DNA of 64,000 nt from Rhodoferax potami (GTDB taxonomy: Bacteria > Pseudomonadota > Gammaproteobacteria > Burkholderiales > Burkholderiaceae_C): contig NZ_JAVBIK010000001.1 of the NCBI RefSeq assembly GCF_032193805.1, positions 1,633,001-1,697,000 of the forward strand, read 5' to 3'. A program made the translations under genes and the position numbers. The notes beneath the pieces are model-generated. The model was not told the DNA's origin and made no database searches. It was given only the letters and a program-made list of their open reading frames with translations. Positions 18,729 through 27,702 of this stretch are shown here, piece by piece (position 1 is the stretch's first letter; every line of letters starts with the position of its first letter).

Positions 18729-19520
18729 ATGCCGACAGCACTCAAACACAAGCAGAGGGACGGAACGCCCTATCGGCGACCACCCAATATTGAGTCATGG
18801 ATTGAAAAGCTTGAGGCAATTGATGTGGCATCACGACTTTCGCAGTTCGCCCGCGCTTCAAGGAAGCATTCGGAGTATGTACCGACGGAGGTCGTGCTTC
18901 ATTTTCTGCGACGAGCCTGGATCGACGGCGAACAGGGACAGTTCGAGAAGATTTTTGGGATCCTCCTGCCGCGTGTTGAGCAGTCACTCCGCTCAACGAT
19001 CTGGAACTCTCGCATCGGCAGCGCGACCGATATCCGTGACGAGATTGTTAGCCGCTTTGTCGTGCTGATCACCAAAGATTGCACTTCGCAATCGAACCGT
19101 CTGGATTTCTTCGAAATCCACTTTGACCAAGCAATGGTGGCGCTTCGAACGTCCGTATTGCGCAAGTTCAAGTCGATAGCTGGTGACATTACGACTGTCC
19201 CTTTGGGTTCTCTGGAGTCTGATGGCCCGGAAGTTTCATCCGAAGTCGAAGCTGCCTTGGAGGCATTCTTGAGCGGTGACCCGCAAAAAATTGACGATCC
19301 CGCTTTCCGGTCAGTGCTGTTCGCTGCGATTGACCTTCTACCCCAGGATCAAAAGCAGGTCATCGGCCTCCTCCTGCAGGGAATTCCGATAGATGCGAAG
19401 GAAAAAGATGTCATGACAATTGCACGCATTCTGCAGTGCGACGAAAGGACGGTTCGCAACCGTCGTGATCGTGCCTGTAAAGCTCTTAAGGCCGTTCTTG
19501 AAAAGGAGGCCGAACTATGA
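18729..19520 (+). CDS. Sigma-70-family-like protein
   Basis: A 263-residue protein. The C-terminal 65 residues (LPQDQKQVIGLLLQGI, then VMTIARILQCDERTVRNRRDRACKAL) match a sigma region 4 helix-turn-helix; the central part may correspond to a region 2-like helical domain but is diverged. Start follows GGAGGAAAGG. It overlaps the next gene by 4 nt (ATGA). A dedicated sigma factor inside a cargo operon suggests self-regulation or a signalling role. An alternative is that it only uses the fold for DNA or protein binding. Confidence 0.75.
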   Translation: MPTALKHKQRDGTPYRRPPNIESWIEKLEAIDVASRLSQFARASRKHSEYVPTEVVLHFLRRAWIDGEQGQFEKIFGILLPRVEQSLRSTIWNSRIGSATDIRDEIVSRFVVLITKDCTSQSNRLDFFEIHFDQAMVALRTSVLRKFKSIAGDITTVPLGSLESDGPEVSSEVEAALEAFLSGDPQKIDDPAFRSVLFAAIDLLPQDQKQVIGLLLQGIPIDAKEKDVMTIARILQCDERTVRNRRDRACKALKAVLEKEAEL

Positions 19521-20110
19521 GCGCTGAATATCCTAGACTCGACGAAGAAGAAGTTCTTCTTGCGTTCTCCGTGGAGCCGACGCATGACAGCGCAACGTTG
19601 GAGCATTACCTGAGTCAGTACCCGGAGCATACGCAGGCCCTCGTGGACTGCTCGATTGAACTGATGATGAATGCCTCCCGTGCCGACGAAGATGTACAGG
19701 TTTCGTCTGATCAGTTGGTCGAGCAAGCTTGGCGGCAGTTTCAAGCAGCGATGGGTTCGGCACAAAGCAGTGTTATTGCCAACCCCTTTGCGCAGTTGAC
19801 TCCTACTGCGTTTAAGTCGATGGCCAAGAGGCTGGACATCAGCAATTTATTCTTGATTCGAGTGCGCGAACGGGCGATTGACGCCGCCACCATTCCCAGG
19901 CGGTTGGTCCAACGACTCGCCGCCGAACTTGGTGCAACCGCTGATGCGGTGTCAGCTTATCTGGGCAGCCCGCCCTCTATTGCGTCGGGCCAGAGTTTCC
20001 GATCAAACGTGAAGCCTGCGGTGGCTGCTCAGATATCGTTCGAACAGGCCGTGGAAACCTCCCAACTGAAGCCCGCTCAGAAAGAAGCTCTGCGGGCATT
20101 GCGAGACTAA
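19517..20110 (+). CDS. Small partner protein of the sigma-like gene, unknown
   Basis: A 197-residue soluble protein starting MSAEYPRLDEEEVLLAF. The first half is acidic and helical (residues 1-60), and the middle (LTPTAFKSMAKRLDISNLFLIRVRERAI) could be an HTH or helical bundle. No membrane segment or catalytic motif. Its 4-nt overlap with the sigma-like gene and 2-nt gap to the following gene suggest tight coupling, so an anti-sigma or adaptor role is plausible but unproven. Confidence 0.7.
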   Translation: MSAEYPRLDEEEVLLAFSVEPTHDSATLEHYLSQYPEHTQALVDCSIELMMNASRADEDVQVSSDQLVEQAWRQFQAAMGSAQSSVIANPFAQLTPTAFKSMAKRLDISNLFLIRVRERAIDAATIPRRLVQRLAAELGATADAVSAYLGSPPSIASGQSFRSNVKPAVAAQISFEQAVETSQLKPAQKEALRALRD

Positions 20111-20112
20111 TC

Positions 20113-23100
20113 ATGGATGCGACCGAAGCCGCACGGCGTGAGGCGGAACGCATCCACCACGCTGCGGTCGAGGAAGGTGATGATCCATGGGACCTGTTCG
20201 AACTCGTCAGTCGCGAAGCGGCTCGGCGAGATCTCGATGTCTACGCGTTAGCGCAGGGGGACTCAGCGCTAAAAGGCGGGCGCGCAGTGCTCGACAGCCA
20301 AGCCGGGTGCATTCTGTATGAAGACATTGGTTCAGCGTTTGACCGCGCCTTCCTGATAGCGCACGAACTTGGACATTTCGTCCTGGAAGGTGACACTCAA
20401 AATGTAGTGACGGAAGAAGTCGAACCGGACCGCTCAGTCGAGGATACGCCGGTCGGCGTAGAGCGCGTGCTCGACTATGGCGCCAGGGAGCGCCGAGAGG
20501 TCCGGATGGATCTGTTCGCACGCGAACTCCTGCTGCCGCGTTCAGTGGTGCGGCGTCATCACATTGACAGCGACTTCTCTTCCGTCGACATCGCCACACG
20601 TCTTGGAGCGCCGTTGCAAGTGGTCCAGCAGCAGCTTCTGGATGCCCTGCTGTTGCCGACCGAGCCACCCGTCATCGCGGAGCCTACCGCGGCAGGGCCT
20701 ATACCGATCCCAGACCCTACCCAAATTGCAGCGGCTAACCATCGCGACACGGCACTCCTGTTGCAGGCGGGCCCAGGAACGGGCAAGACGCGAACGCTAG
20801 TGCAACGCATCGAGAGCCTTCTGGCCGAGGGCGTGGACCCGATGTCGATCCTTGTTCTCACGTTCTCGAATAAGGCCGCGAACGAGTTGAGCGAGCGGCT
20901 CGCCGCACGAAACCCGCAAGCTGCTGCAGCGATGTGGATTGGTACGTTTCACGCATTTGGCCTGGATATCGTCCGTCGCTTTCACGACAAGCTCGGGCTT
21001 CCCGCCAACCCGCGTCTCATCGATCGATCCGAAGGCATCGAGTTGCTGGAAGATGAGCTGCCGCGGCTATCCCTGCGCCACTATCGGAACTTATGGGATC
21101 CAGCGCTCGATCTCAGTGACATTCTCAGTGCGATTTCACGCGCCAAGGACGAAGTGGTCGATGCCGCCGGCTATCGGGCATTGGCGCAGTCCATGGCACA
21201 AAGTTGCAGCACCGACGCAGAGGCGATGAAGAGCGCTGAAAAATGCATGGAAGTTGCCTTGGTCTACGAAACCTACGAGCGCTTGATGGCAGCAAAGCAC
21301 CTGATCGACTTCGGCGATCTTGTTGCTCAACCTGTGCGGTTGGTCGAAACTGATGCCGAGGTGAGGGACGCCCTGCAGGCGCGACACAAACATGTGCTGG
21401 TGGACGAGTACCAAGATGTCAACCGCTCTTCCGTACGCCTCCTCAAAGCCATCGTGGGTGATGGGCGAAACCTCTGGGTCGTCGGCGATGCACGGCAATC
21501 TATCTACCGCTTCCGTGGTGCGTCGGCAACCAACATGGCCCAGTTCACTTTGGATTTCCCCCGCGCACAGATCGCCCAACTGGGTGTCAACTATCGCTCG
21601 CGGCAAGAAGTCATCGACGCTTTTACCGCTTTCTCAGTCACGATGAAAGCATCGACCGGGTCGCTGCCATTGCACCTCAAGGCAAGCCGCGGTGCGTCAG
21701 TCAACAAGCCGGAATTCAGGGTTGTGGGCTCAACGGAAGACGAGATTTCCGCTGTGGCTGTCACGATCAAGAACCAGCGAGAAGCCGGAACCGCATTTCG
21801 CGAGCAGACATTGCTCTGCGCGTCCAACGCCCGCTTGAGCGAAATAGCCGAGGGCCTCGAAGCCAGAGGAATTCCGGTGCTTCACCTCGGGAGTCTGTTC
21901 GAGAGGCCAGAGATCAAGGATCTCCTGGCCATGCTTTCAATGCTGGGGGACCCTTATGCCGTCGGACTGGTGCGCGTGTCCACGATGTCAACGTACGAAC
22001 TACCGCTGCAAGATGTCGTACAGATCATCGAGGGGCTACGCGAAAGCAAAGTTGCGGCTCTTGAGTGGCGCCTTGCCAAAAACTGGCCACCGGAACTCGC
22101 CAAAGCGAGCAAGGCGGCACTAACCCGAGCGGCAATGCTTTTCGACGGGTTAAGCCCGACGGACAATCCTTGGAGCATCTTGTCCACCTGGGTGATAGAT
22201 CGTCTCGGTCTCGCAAAGTCGCTGTACCTGGCAGGTGACGCGCGAAGCAGGATGAAGGGCCTAGCGCTATGGCAGTTTCTCAACTTCTGCCGTCAACAAC
22301 CCTCCGGTGCCGGCGCACCCTGCGTGCGTCTTCTTGATCGAATTCGCCGACTCGTCTTACTTTCGGAGGATCGCGGACTGCGCCATTTGCCTGGGGCCGC
22401 AGACTGCATCGATGCGGTCCGCCTGATGACGATCCATGCCAGCAAGGGGCTTGAGTTCCACACCGTGCATATTCCCGGCTTGGTGACCTCAGGTTTGCCG
22501 CGCAACAACATGGCACCGCGCTGCGTGCCACCCGACGGGCTCATTCACGGCTCGGACGGATTGACCGGCTTGGAAGCGGTGAAGGCCGGGCACGATGAAG
22601 AGGAGGAATGCTTGTTCTTCGTGGCGCTGTCCCGCGCGCGTGATCGGTTGTTTATCTATGCATCGTCAGTTCAGACCGATGGCAGAGCGCGCAGTCCTTC
22701 AAAATTTATTCCATCCATCCTGCACCATCTGATCCAACCGCCAACTCCGCCGCAGCGACCTTCCGGGTTGCGACCGATGTCAGCCCTGCAGATTGCTTGG
22801 GAGCAGAAGCCGGTCTGGACCGACAGCCAGTTCAACCTTTTCGAACGATGCCCACGTCGATTTCTCTACACCCACGTCATGAAACTCGGAGGCCGCCGTA
22901 CTGAGACTGCCTTCATGAAGATGCACAACGTTGTCGGGGACGTATTCGATTGGCTGAAGACCGCGCATGCAATGACCTCGCCGAGCGAGGCTGAACTCGG
23001 CGCGCGCTTTGACCAGGCATGGCAAGCCAAGGGATCTGTCGACCATGGCTATGCCGAAGACTACCGGCGCATCGCGCGGCGGCTGGTGGACTTCGTCATC

Positions 23101-23538
23101 GAGACCCGTAGCCGCGGCGTACCGGCCCCTGCAACTCCAATCTCGCTGGGGTGGGCGGAAGGCGAAATTCTTGTCCGACCGGACAGTGTCGCCCAGGGTG
23201 ACAAAGGGCAGATCGTTGTCCGGCGCGTCAAGACAGGGAAGCCACGATCCAACGCGTTTGATGACATCGAGTACACCCTGCTCCACCTCGCGGCAATGCA
23301 GGCCTACGGTGGATCGGCCCAAGTCGAGGTGACTTACTTGACCAGCGAGACAACGCAGCCGATGGAAATCACAGAAAGAAAGCTCAAGACGCGCAGTGAG
23401 AAAGTCCAGGAGTTCGTGAAGCGGGTTTACGCTGGTGATTTTCCTGCGAAGGAAGAAGCGCGCACTTGCCCACGTTGCCCCAGTTTCTTCATCTGCGGCA
23501 ACCTTCCTGTTGGCGCGATCAGCATAAAAAAAGTTTGA
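20113..23538 (+). CDS. ImmA/IrrE protease :: UvrD helicase :: Fe-S nuclease-like fusion
   Basis: A 1141-residue three-part protein. Residues 1-190 are an ImmA/IrrE-type metallopeptidase with zinc motif H84-E85-L-G-H88. Residues 205-830 are an SF1A helicase: Walker A GPGTGKT 220-226, motif II D431-E432-Y-Q-D, motif III GDARQSIYRFRG, and a later MTIHASKGLEF motif. Residues 890-1141 resemble AddB/Cas4 nucleases: cysteines C913, C1119, C1122 and C1128 match the Fe-S pattern C-x(n)-C-x2-C-x5-C. The nuclease core ends in RRVKTGK, where the usual acidic residue before the lysine (K1040) is an arginine, so cleavage may be lost. The protease domain could activate the system by cutting a repressor or partner. 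Confidence 0.88.
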   Translation: MDATEAARREAERIHHAAVEEGDDPWDLFELVSREAARRDLDVYALAQGDSALKGGRAVLDSQAGCILYEDIGSAFDRAFLIAHELGHFVLEGDTQNVVTEEVEPDRSVEDTPVGVERVLDYGARERREVRMDLFARELLLPRSVVRRHHIDSDFSSVDIATRLGAPLQVVQQQLLDALLLPTEPPVIAEPTAAGPIPIPDPTQIAAANHRDTALLLQAGPGTGKTRTLVQRIESLLAEGVDPMSILVLTFSNKAANELSERLAARNPQAAAAMWIGTFHAFGLDIVRRFHDKLGLPANPRLIDRSEGIELLEDELPRLSLRHYRNLWDPALDLSDILSAISRAKDEVVDAAGYRALAQSMAQSCSTDAEAMKSAEKCMEVALVYETYERLMAAKHLIDFGDLVAQPVRLVETDAEVRDALQARHKHVLVDEYQDVNRSSVRLLKAIVGDGRNLWVVGDARQSIYRFRGASATNMAQFTLDFPRAQIAQLGVNYRSRQEVIDAFTAFSVTMKASTGSLPLHLKASRGASVNKPEFRVVGSTEDEISAVAVTIKNQREAGTAFREQTLLCASNARLSEIAEGLEARGIPVLHLGSLFERPEIKDLLAMLSMLGDPYAVGLVRVSTMSTYELPLQDVVQIIEGLRESKVAALEWRLAKNWPPELAKASKAALTRAAMLFDGLSPTDNPWSILSTWVIDRLGLAKSLYLAGDARSRMKGLALWQFLNFCRQQPSGAGAPCVRLLDRIRRLVLLSEDRGLRHLPGAADCIDAVRLMTIHASKGLEFHTVHIPGLVTSGLPRNNMAPRCVPPDGLIHGSDGLTGLEAVKAGHDEEEECLFFVALSRARDRLFIYASSVQTDGRARSPSKFIPSILHHLIQPPTPPQRPSGLRPMSALQIAWEQKPVWTDSQFNLFERCPRRFLYTHVMKLGGRRTETAFMKMHNVVGDVFDWLKTAHAMTSPSEAELGARFDQAWQAKGSVDHGYAEDYRRIARRLVDFVIETRSRGVPAPATPISLGWAEGEILVRPDSVAQGDKGQIVVRRVKTGKPRSNAFDDIEYTLLHLAAMQAYGGSAQVEVTYLTSETTQPMEITERKLKTRSEKVQEFVKRVYAGDFPAKEEARTCPRCPSFFICGNLPVGAISIKKV

Positions 23539-23630
23539 ATCAGCTTTCCGGTCCGGAAATCGGCCGCGATTGACTTAGTGGAGGCCAAGAAAACTGCAAT
23601 CTAGCAGGTGGCCGACAGAAAGTTAATCAA

Positions 23631-24560
23631 ATGCAAACTCAAAATCCTGGCGATGACAGCCATATCCCCCTCGAAGATGTTAGCGCCGCCATCCGCGAAG
23701 GCCGCAGCCTTCGCTTGGCACACCTCTATCGCATCATGGTGGCAGATGAACAGCTCAACGAGCGCAACCTGGATCTGGGCGATCCGGTCCCAACCGGCCG
23801 CCAGATCCTGCAGGCTGCTGGAGTTCGCCCGGTGGCTGACTACAGCATCTACGCGATCCTGCCATCCGGCGAATTTGAAGATCTGCGGCTCGACGAGACT
23901 TACGACTTGCGTGAACGCGGCGCGGAGCGTTTCGTCATCTTCCAGACGGACCGCGCATTCAAGTTCACGATCGACGATCGCCAAATGGAATGGGGTAAGC
24001 CCTCGATCAGCGGCAAAATCTTGAAGACGTTGGCTGGCGTCCCTACCGACACCTATGACGTCTACCTCGAAGTCCGCGGCGGCGGCCAGGATGTTCTCAT
24101 CCGCGACGCCGACTTGATCGACCTCAGCAAGCCGGGTATCGAGCGCTTCATCACGCTGATCCGTGACACGACGGAAGGACTGGCGGCGCTGCCGGAGGCG
24201 GATCTGCGCTATCTGGACAGCCACGGCTTCGCCGTGGAAGTGGTCGGTGACGGCACGCACACGGGTGTTGTGTTGAAGCAGATGCAACTGCCGCAAGGCA
24301 AGTTCAACCACCCCGCGGCCGACGTGTTGGTGATCCTCCCACCCGGCTATCCCGACGTGGCGCCGGACATGTTCTTCTGTGACCCCTGGTTGACGTTGGT
24401 GTCCGCTGGCCGTTATCCGACATGTGCGGATCAGCCACACGCCTTCATGGGCCGCAACTGGCAACGCTGGTCTCGCCACAACACAAACTGGCGGCCGGGT
24501 GTCGATGGCTTGCACACGATGATCAAGCGCATCGAGCACGCACTGGCGGAGGCCAAGTGA
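23631..24560 (+). CDS. Double ubiquitin-like :: E2-like fusion protein
   Basis: A 309-residue protein. Two tandem beta-grasp, multiubiquitin-type domains occupy about 33-106 and 110-176 (each with a hydrophobic pattern ending RFVIF or RFITL). The C-terminal domain, about 186-305, matches prokaryotic E2 family E: LPPGYPDVAPDMFF, then WQRWSRH (about 277-283) and WRPGVDGL. C250 and C265 are candidate thioester cysteines. It should work with the E1/JAB protein encoded next (1-nt overlap, TGATG), conjugating the Ubl to a target. A 92-bp gap to the helicase gene could hold a secondary promoter. Confidence 0.83.
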   Translation: MQTQNPGDDSHIPLEDVSAAIREGRSLRLAHLYRIMVADEQLNERNLDLGDPVPTGRQILQAAGVRPVADYSIYAILPSGEFEDLRLDETYDLRERGAERFVIFQTDRAFKFTIDDRQMEWGKPSISGKILKTLAGVPTDTYDVYLEVRGGGQDVLIRDADLIDLSKPGIERFITLIRDTTEGLAALPEADLRYLDSHGFAVEVVGDGTHTGVVLKQMQLPQGKFNHPAADVLVILPPGYPDVAPDMFFCDPWLTLVSAGRYPTCADQPHAFMGRNWQRWSRHNTNWRPGVDGLHTMIKRIEHALAEAK

Positions 24561-25966
24561 TGTCGGCCCCAGCGCTGGACATCATCTTGCTGGAATCCCA
24601 TGAAGCGGCGCTCCGTGCGCTGCTTCATCGGGAGAACGGCTCGGAGGCAGCGGCCTATGTGCTGTTCGGCAAGGCCGAAATCGCAGCAGACCCATGGTCC
24701 AGTCAGCCCCGCATCCGCCTGATCTCGCACGAGGTGGTGCCGATCACGTTAAACGAAATGGTTTCAGCCTCCTCGACGCATGTGACGTGGTCGACTCAGG
24801 GATTCATGCGGCTGCTGGGCTTGGCGCTGCACCGCAACCTCGTTCCTGGGCTGGTTCACACACATCCTGGGGCCAACGCGTTCTTCTCCGACCAGGACGA
24901 CCGCAACGAAGCTGAGCTCGCGCGCACCACCTTCAACAAGGGCACACAGGGGCTTGCCAGCATGGTCTTCGGCCAGCACGATGCCATCGTGGGGCGCCTG
25001 TGGACATCGGCCAAGGCATCCACGCAAGCCTCATCGATCTCCATTGTCGGAAGCCAGATCAAGATCTGGCGTGAGGATGCTGGGCACGAAGACACGGCGT
25101 TCTTGGCTCGACAGGCAGCACTGTTCGGCAAAGGATTCAACCCCATCGTGAGGGCGCTACGCGTCGGCGTGATCGGTTGCGGTGGTACGGGCAGTGCCGT
25201 GGTTTCGCTACTGACTCGGTTGGGGGTCGGTCACCTGGCGTTGATGGACAACGACACGATCGACACGACCAACCTCAATCGTGTGCACGGTTCACGCGCT
25301 GCAGACGTACCTGCTAAGCTGGCCAAAGTGGACATCCTCGCACGCGAAATCGAGGCGTGCGGCTTGGGCAACCACGTAGTCACCCGGCGGGCGTGGGTGG
25401 GAAATACATCGCTGCGTGACGTTCTGCGGTCTTGCGACGTGCTTTTCGGCTGTACCGATGACAACCAGGGCCGTCTGACCCTGAATCGGCTTGCCCACTA
25501 CTACGGGATTCCCGTGATCGACGTGGGATTGCGTATGCGGTCGGCCAAAAGCGGGGGGGACTACGACATGACGGGCCGCGTCACGACGATCCGACCAGGC
25601 AACCCTTGCCTGATGTGTCTTGGCGTCGTCAGCGCCCAGCGTGCTGCAGCCGAAGGTCTGCAGCGCAATGATCCCGCGGAGTTTGAACGACGCAAGGCTG
25701 AAGCGTATGTGGAGGGCGGCGGCGACCCAGCCCCAGCAGTGGTCACGTTCACCACTAGCATTGCTTGCGCTGCAGTGGATGAGTTAATCCAGGGCTTGAC
25801 AGGTTTCCGCGGCCAAGGCGGCATGGTCCACAACCGCATTCGCCGATTCGACCGTGTGGAGGATCGCGCCATGACCTGCCGTCCGGTTTCTACTTGCCCT
25901 GTTTGTGGAACCGAGGCTACCTGGGGCCGTGGTGACGTGAATCCCTTTCTTGGCGTGATCGGTTGA
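24560..25966 (+). CDS. JAB isopeptidase :: E1-like (ThiF) activating enzyme fusion
   Basis: A 468-residue protein. The N-terminal JAB/JAMM domain carries H100-x-H102-x7-S110-x2-D113, the complete zinc motif. The C-terminal half is a ThiF/E1 adenylation domain: nucleotide loop GCGGTGS at 206-212, FGCTDDNQGR, and two CxxC pairs (CLMC and CPVC) for zinc. Start ATG 24560 overlaps the E2 stop and has GGAGG upstream; the frame is open further upstream but that is shadow. It likely matures and activates the Ubl domains of the preceding gene product. Related Ubl/E2/E1/JAB sets in bacteria include anti-phage systems. Confidence 0.88.
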   Translation: MSAPALDIILLESHEAALRALLHRENGSEAAAYVLFGKAEIAADPWSSQPRIRLISHEVVPITLNEMVSASSTHVTWSTQGFMRLLGLALHRNLVPGLVHTHPGANAFFSDQDDRNEAELARTTFNKGTQGLASMVFGQHDAIVGRLWTSAKASTQASSISIVGSQIKIWREDAGHEDTAFLARQAALFGKGFNPIVRALRVGVIGCGGTGSAVVSLLTRLGVGHLALMDNDTIDTTNLNRVHGSRAADVPAKLAKVDILAREIEACGLGNHVVTRRAWVGNTSLRDVLRSCDVLFGCTDDNQGRLTLNRLAHYYGIPVIDVGLRMRSAKSGGDYDMTGRVTTIRPGNPCLMCLGVVSAQRAAAEGLQRNDPAEFERRKAEAYVEGGGDPAPAVVTFTTSIACAAVDELIQGLTGFRGQGGMVHNRIRRFDRVEDRAMTCRPVSTCPVCGTEATWGRGDVNPFLGVIG

Positions 25967-25970
25967 CTAT

Positions 25971-26309
25971 ATGAAGCTTTTTTTCGCATTGATGCTACGC
26001 CGCCTAGGTCTTCTGGACTTCAACTTTCTTGTGAAACGAGTGGCTCGACATCCAGGCAAGACTGAGATTCCCGCGGGTGAACTGTGGCTGGTGATAGATG
26101 GCGGAGTCAAGAAATGGGCATGCTTGAGTTGCCCAGGCGGATGCGGTGTGCAGATATCGCTGTCATTGAACCCCGAGCGCCGTCCACGCTGGGAAGTTGA
26201 TCAAGACTTTTGGCAGCGACCTACGGTTTCGCCGTCTATTCATCAGCAGAAAATGTGCAGATGCCATTTTTGGATTCGAAAAGGAATGATCCTCTGGTCA
26301 AAGACTTGA
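25971..26309 (+). CDS. DUF6527-like metal-binding protein
   Basis: A 112-residue protein. Clustered cysteines C51, C54, C58, C96, C98 and H99 (ACLSCPGGCG; CRCHFWI) indicate a zinc site, flanking the conserved SLSLNPERRPRW core. I recognise this as the DUF6527 type that tends to accompany Ubl/E1/E2/JAB gene sets. It starts 4 bp after the JAB-E1 stop, so it is the last gene of the run. The molecular role is unknown; a target adaptor is one possibility. Confidence 0.7.
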   Translation: MKLFFALMLRRLGLLDFNFLVKRVARHPGKTEIPAGELWLVIDGGVKKWACLSCPGGCGVQISLSLNPERRPRWEVDQDFWQRPTVSPSIHQQKMCRCHFWIRKGMILWSKT

Positions 26310-26457
26310 GCACTTGGACAGTTGATGCTCGAATGCATGTAGCTCAGACTAAGCCCTGGATGTCACTAAGATGCCGCTCAGAACTAGTCATGCGTCGAGC
26401 AGACCGGTAGGCCATGCGTTATCCAGCCACTCAAATTTTCAGGGAATTATTGAATCC

Positions 26458-27033
26458 ATGTCCAACGAACTCTATATCCTCGCCGGAGCAACTGTGGGGG
26501 CCTTTGCTGCATACATCACGGCCAAAATTACCACCGGCGTACAAATGAATATTGCACGCCTCAATGCCGACAAAGACATCACATTGCAAAGAGATCGCCT
26601 AAATGAGGATCGGCTTAAGAATGAGATTTTTATAGAGCGAGGCAAGTTAGAAGTTTTGCACAGAATTCTTTCACGAATTGCTTTGGAGAACTCGCAAACG
26701 ATGAGCTATATGCAGTCAGATGCCAATCTTCCAATTGAAGATTTTCGAACTCGCTATCTTGAGAATTGCGAGCGTCTTCACGAAGCCATGGGAATTGCTG
26801 ATATCTACTATCCGAAAATGGGAAGAAAGCTGCGTGAAATATTCGCTCAATCGAGCATATTCTGGGGCAATCAGGAAAATCTTCTGCGAACTGACATTAC
26901 TTCAAACCGTGATAGCTGGAACTCATTGCTCGGAGTTGTTTTAGAAGCGAGCAAAGCAATCGGAAGTCGAACTGATCAGCTTCAGGATGAAATCGCTGAC
27001 CGCGCAAAGAAGTTGTCAGAAAGCATCGCCTAG
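26458..27033 (+). CDS. Single-pass membrane protein with coiled coil, unknown
   Basis: A 191-residue protein starting MSNELYILAGATVGAFAAYI. One N-terminal membrane helix (about 6-26) is followed by a long charged helical region (residues 35-70) that looks like a coiled coil. The frame is open back to 26371, but ATG 26458 follows AGGGA and makes the membrane helix N-terminal. It is AT-richer than the operon before it, 148 bp away, and probably a separate cargo gene. Confidence 0.6.
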   Translation: MSNELYILAGATVGAFAAYITAKITTGVQMNIARLNADKDITLQRDRLNEDRLKNEIFIERGKLEVLHRILSRIALENSQTMSYMQSDANLPIEDFRTRYLENCERLHEAMGIADIYYPKMGRKLREIFAQSSIFWGNQENLLRTDITSNRDSWNSLLGVVLEASKAIGSRTDQLQDEIADRAKKLSESIA

Positions 27034-27106
27034 TCGCGGCATGAACACATGTTCATTCGAGAGATTGCCAGGCCTACAGGCACCCTCGAATCTCTAGCGG
27101 TTTTCA

Positions 27107-27616
27107 ATGGCTGCTGCTAACCACTCAATCACTGGAAAAATGAACTCTCACTTGCTCTTCACCGCTGAACTGATTGGCGCCATCAATCTATGGATGATTT
27201 CACCATCGCCTGCTGCGGCACAACGTATTGACTTGGCTGCCGTCGATCTGCCGGATCAATTCAAGACTCGTACCGAACCCGTGTTCCGCAAAATCGACCT
27301 CATCAAAGAACATGTATGGGACCTCATGGCAGAGGAGCGCCTAAAAGAGAAGATTTCATCTTGGACATTCAGCGAGTCTGTCGCCAAAACCTTTAACAAC
27401 GGTGTACCGCCAGTTGGCTGGCAGGGCGTCATTTTCAAGATTGATCCGTCGAGAGGGCGAACCGTGCTCAATATCTCAGGACTATTCGCTACACCAGGAT
27501 TTACGCAGGCCATCGAAGCGCATCGTCCCACAACGCCCAACCTTGAGCTCGGCATAGACCAGTTTCGGGACTCAGAACGCGAAGCCCTGGTTGAAATCGA
27601 TGAATTACTCCCGAAC
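27107..27616 (+). pseudogene. 5' part of a gene split by IS66 insertion and inversion
   Basis: Encodes 170 residues (MAAANHSITGKMNSHLLFTAELIGAINLW...) ending DELLPN at the IS66 boundary. The 3' part lies at 37315-37572 on the opposite strand: undoing the inversion gives ...DELLPN-DIYSLGGYSSSK... with no frame break, a protein of about 255 residues. A hydrophobic segment near the N-terminus (about 16-38) may be a signal or anchor. Function unknown. An in-frame run-on into the IS is not meaningful. Confidence 0.75.
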
Positions 27617-27702
27617 GTAACCGGTCACTGTCCGGCGTTCTTGCGAACTGATTGCAGGTACCAAAGAATGCGCCCTGATCAACAAACAGGACGGGGTCGG
27701 AT

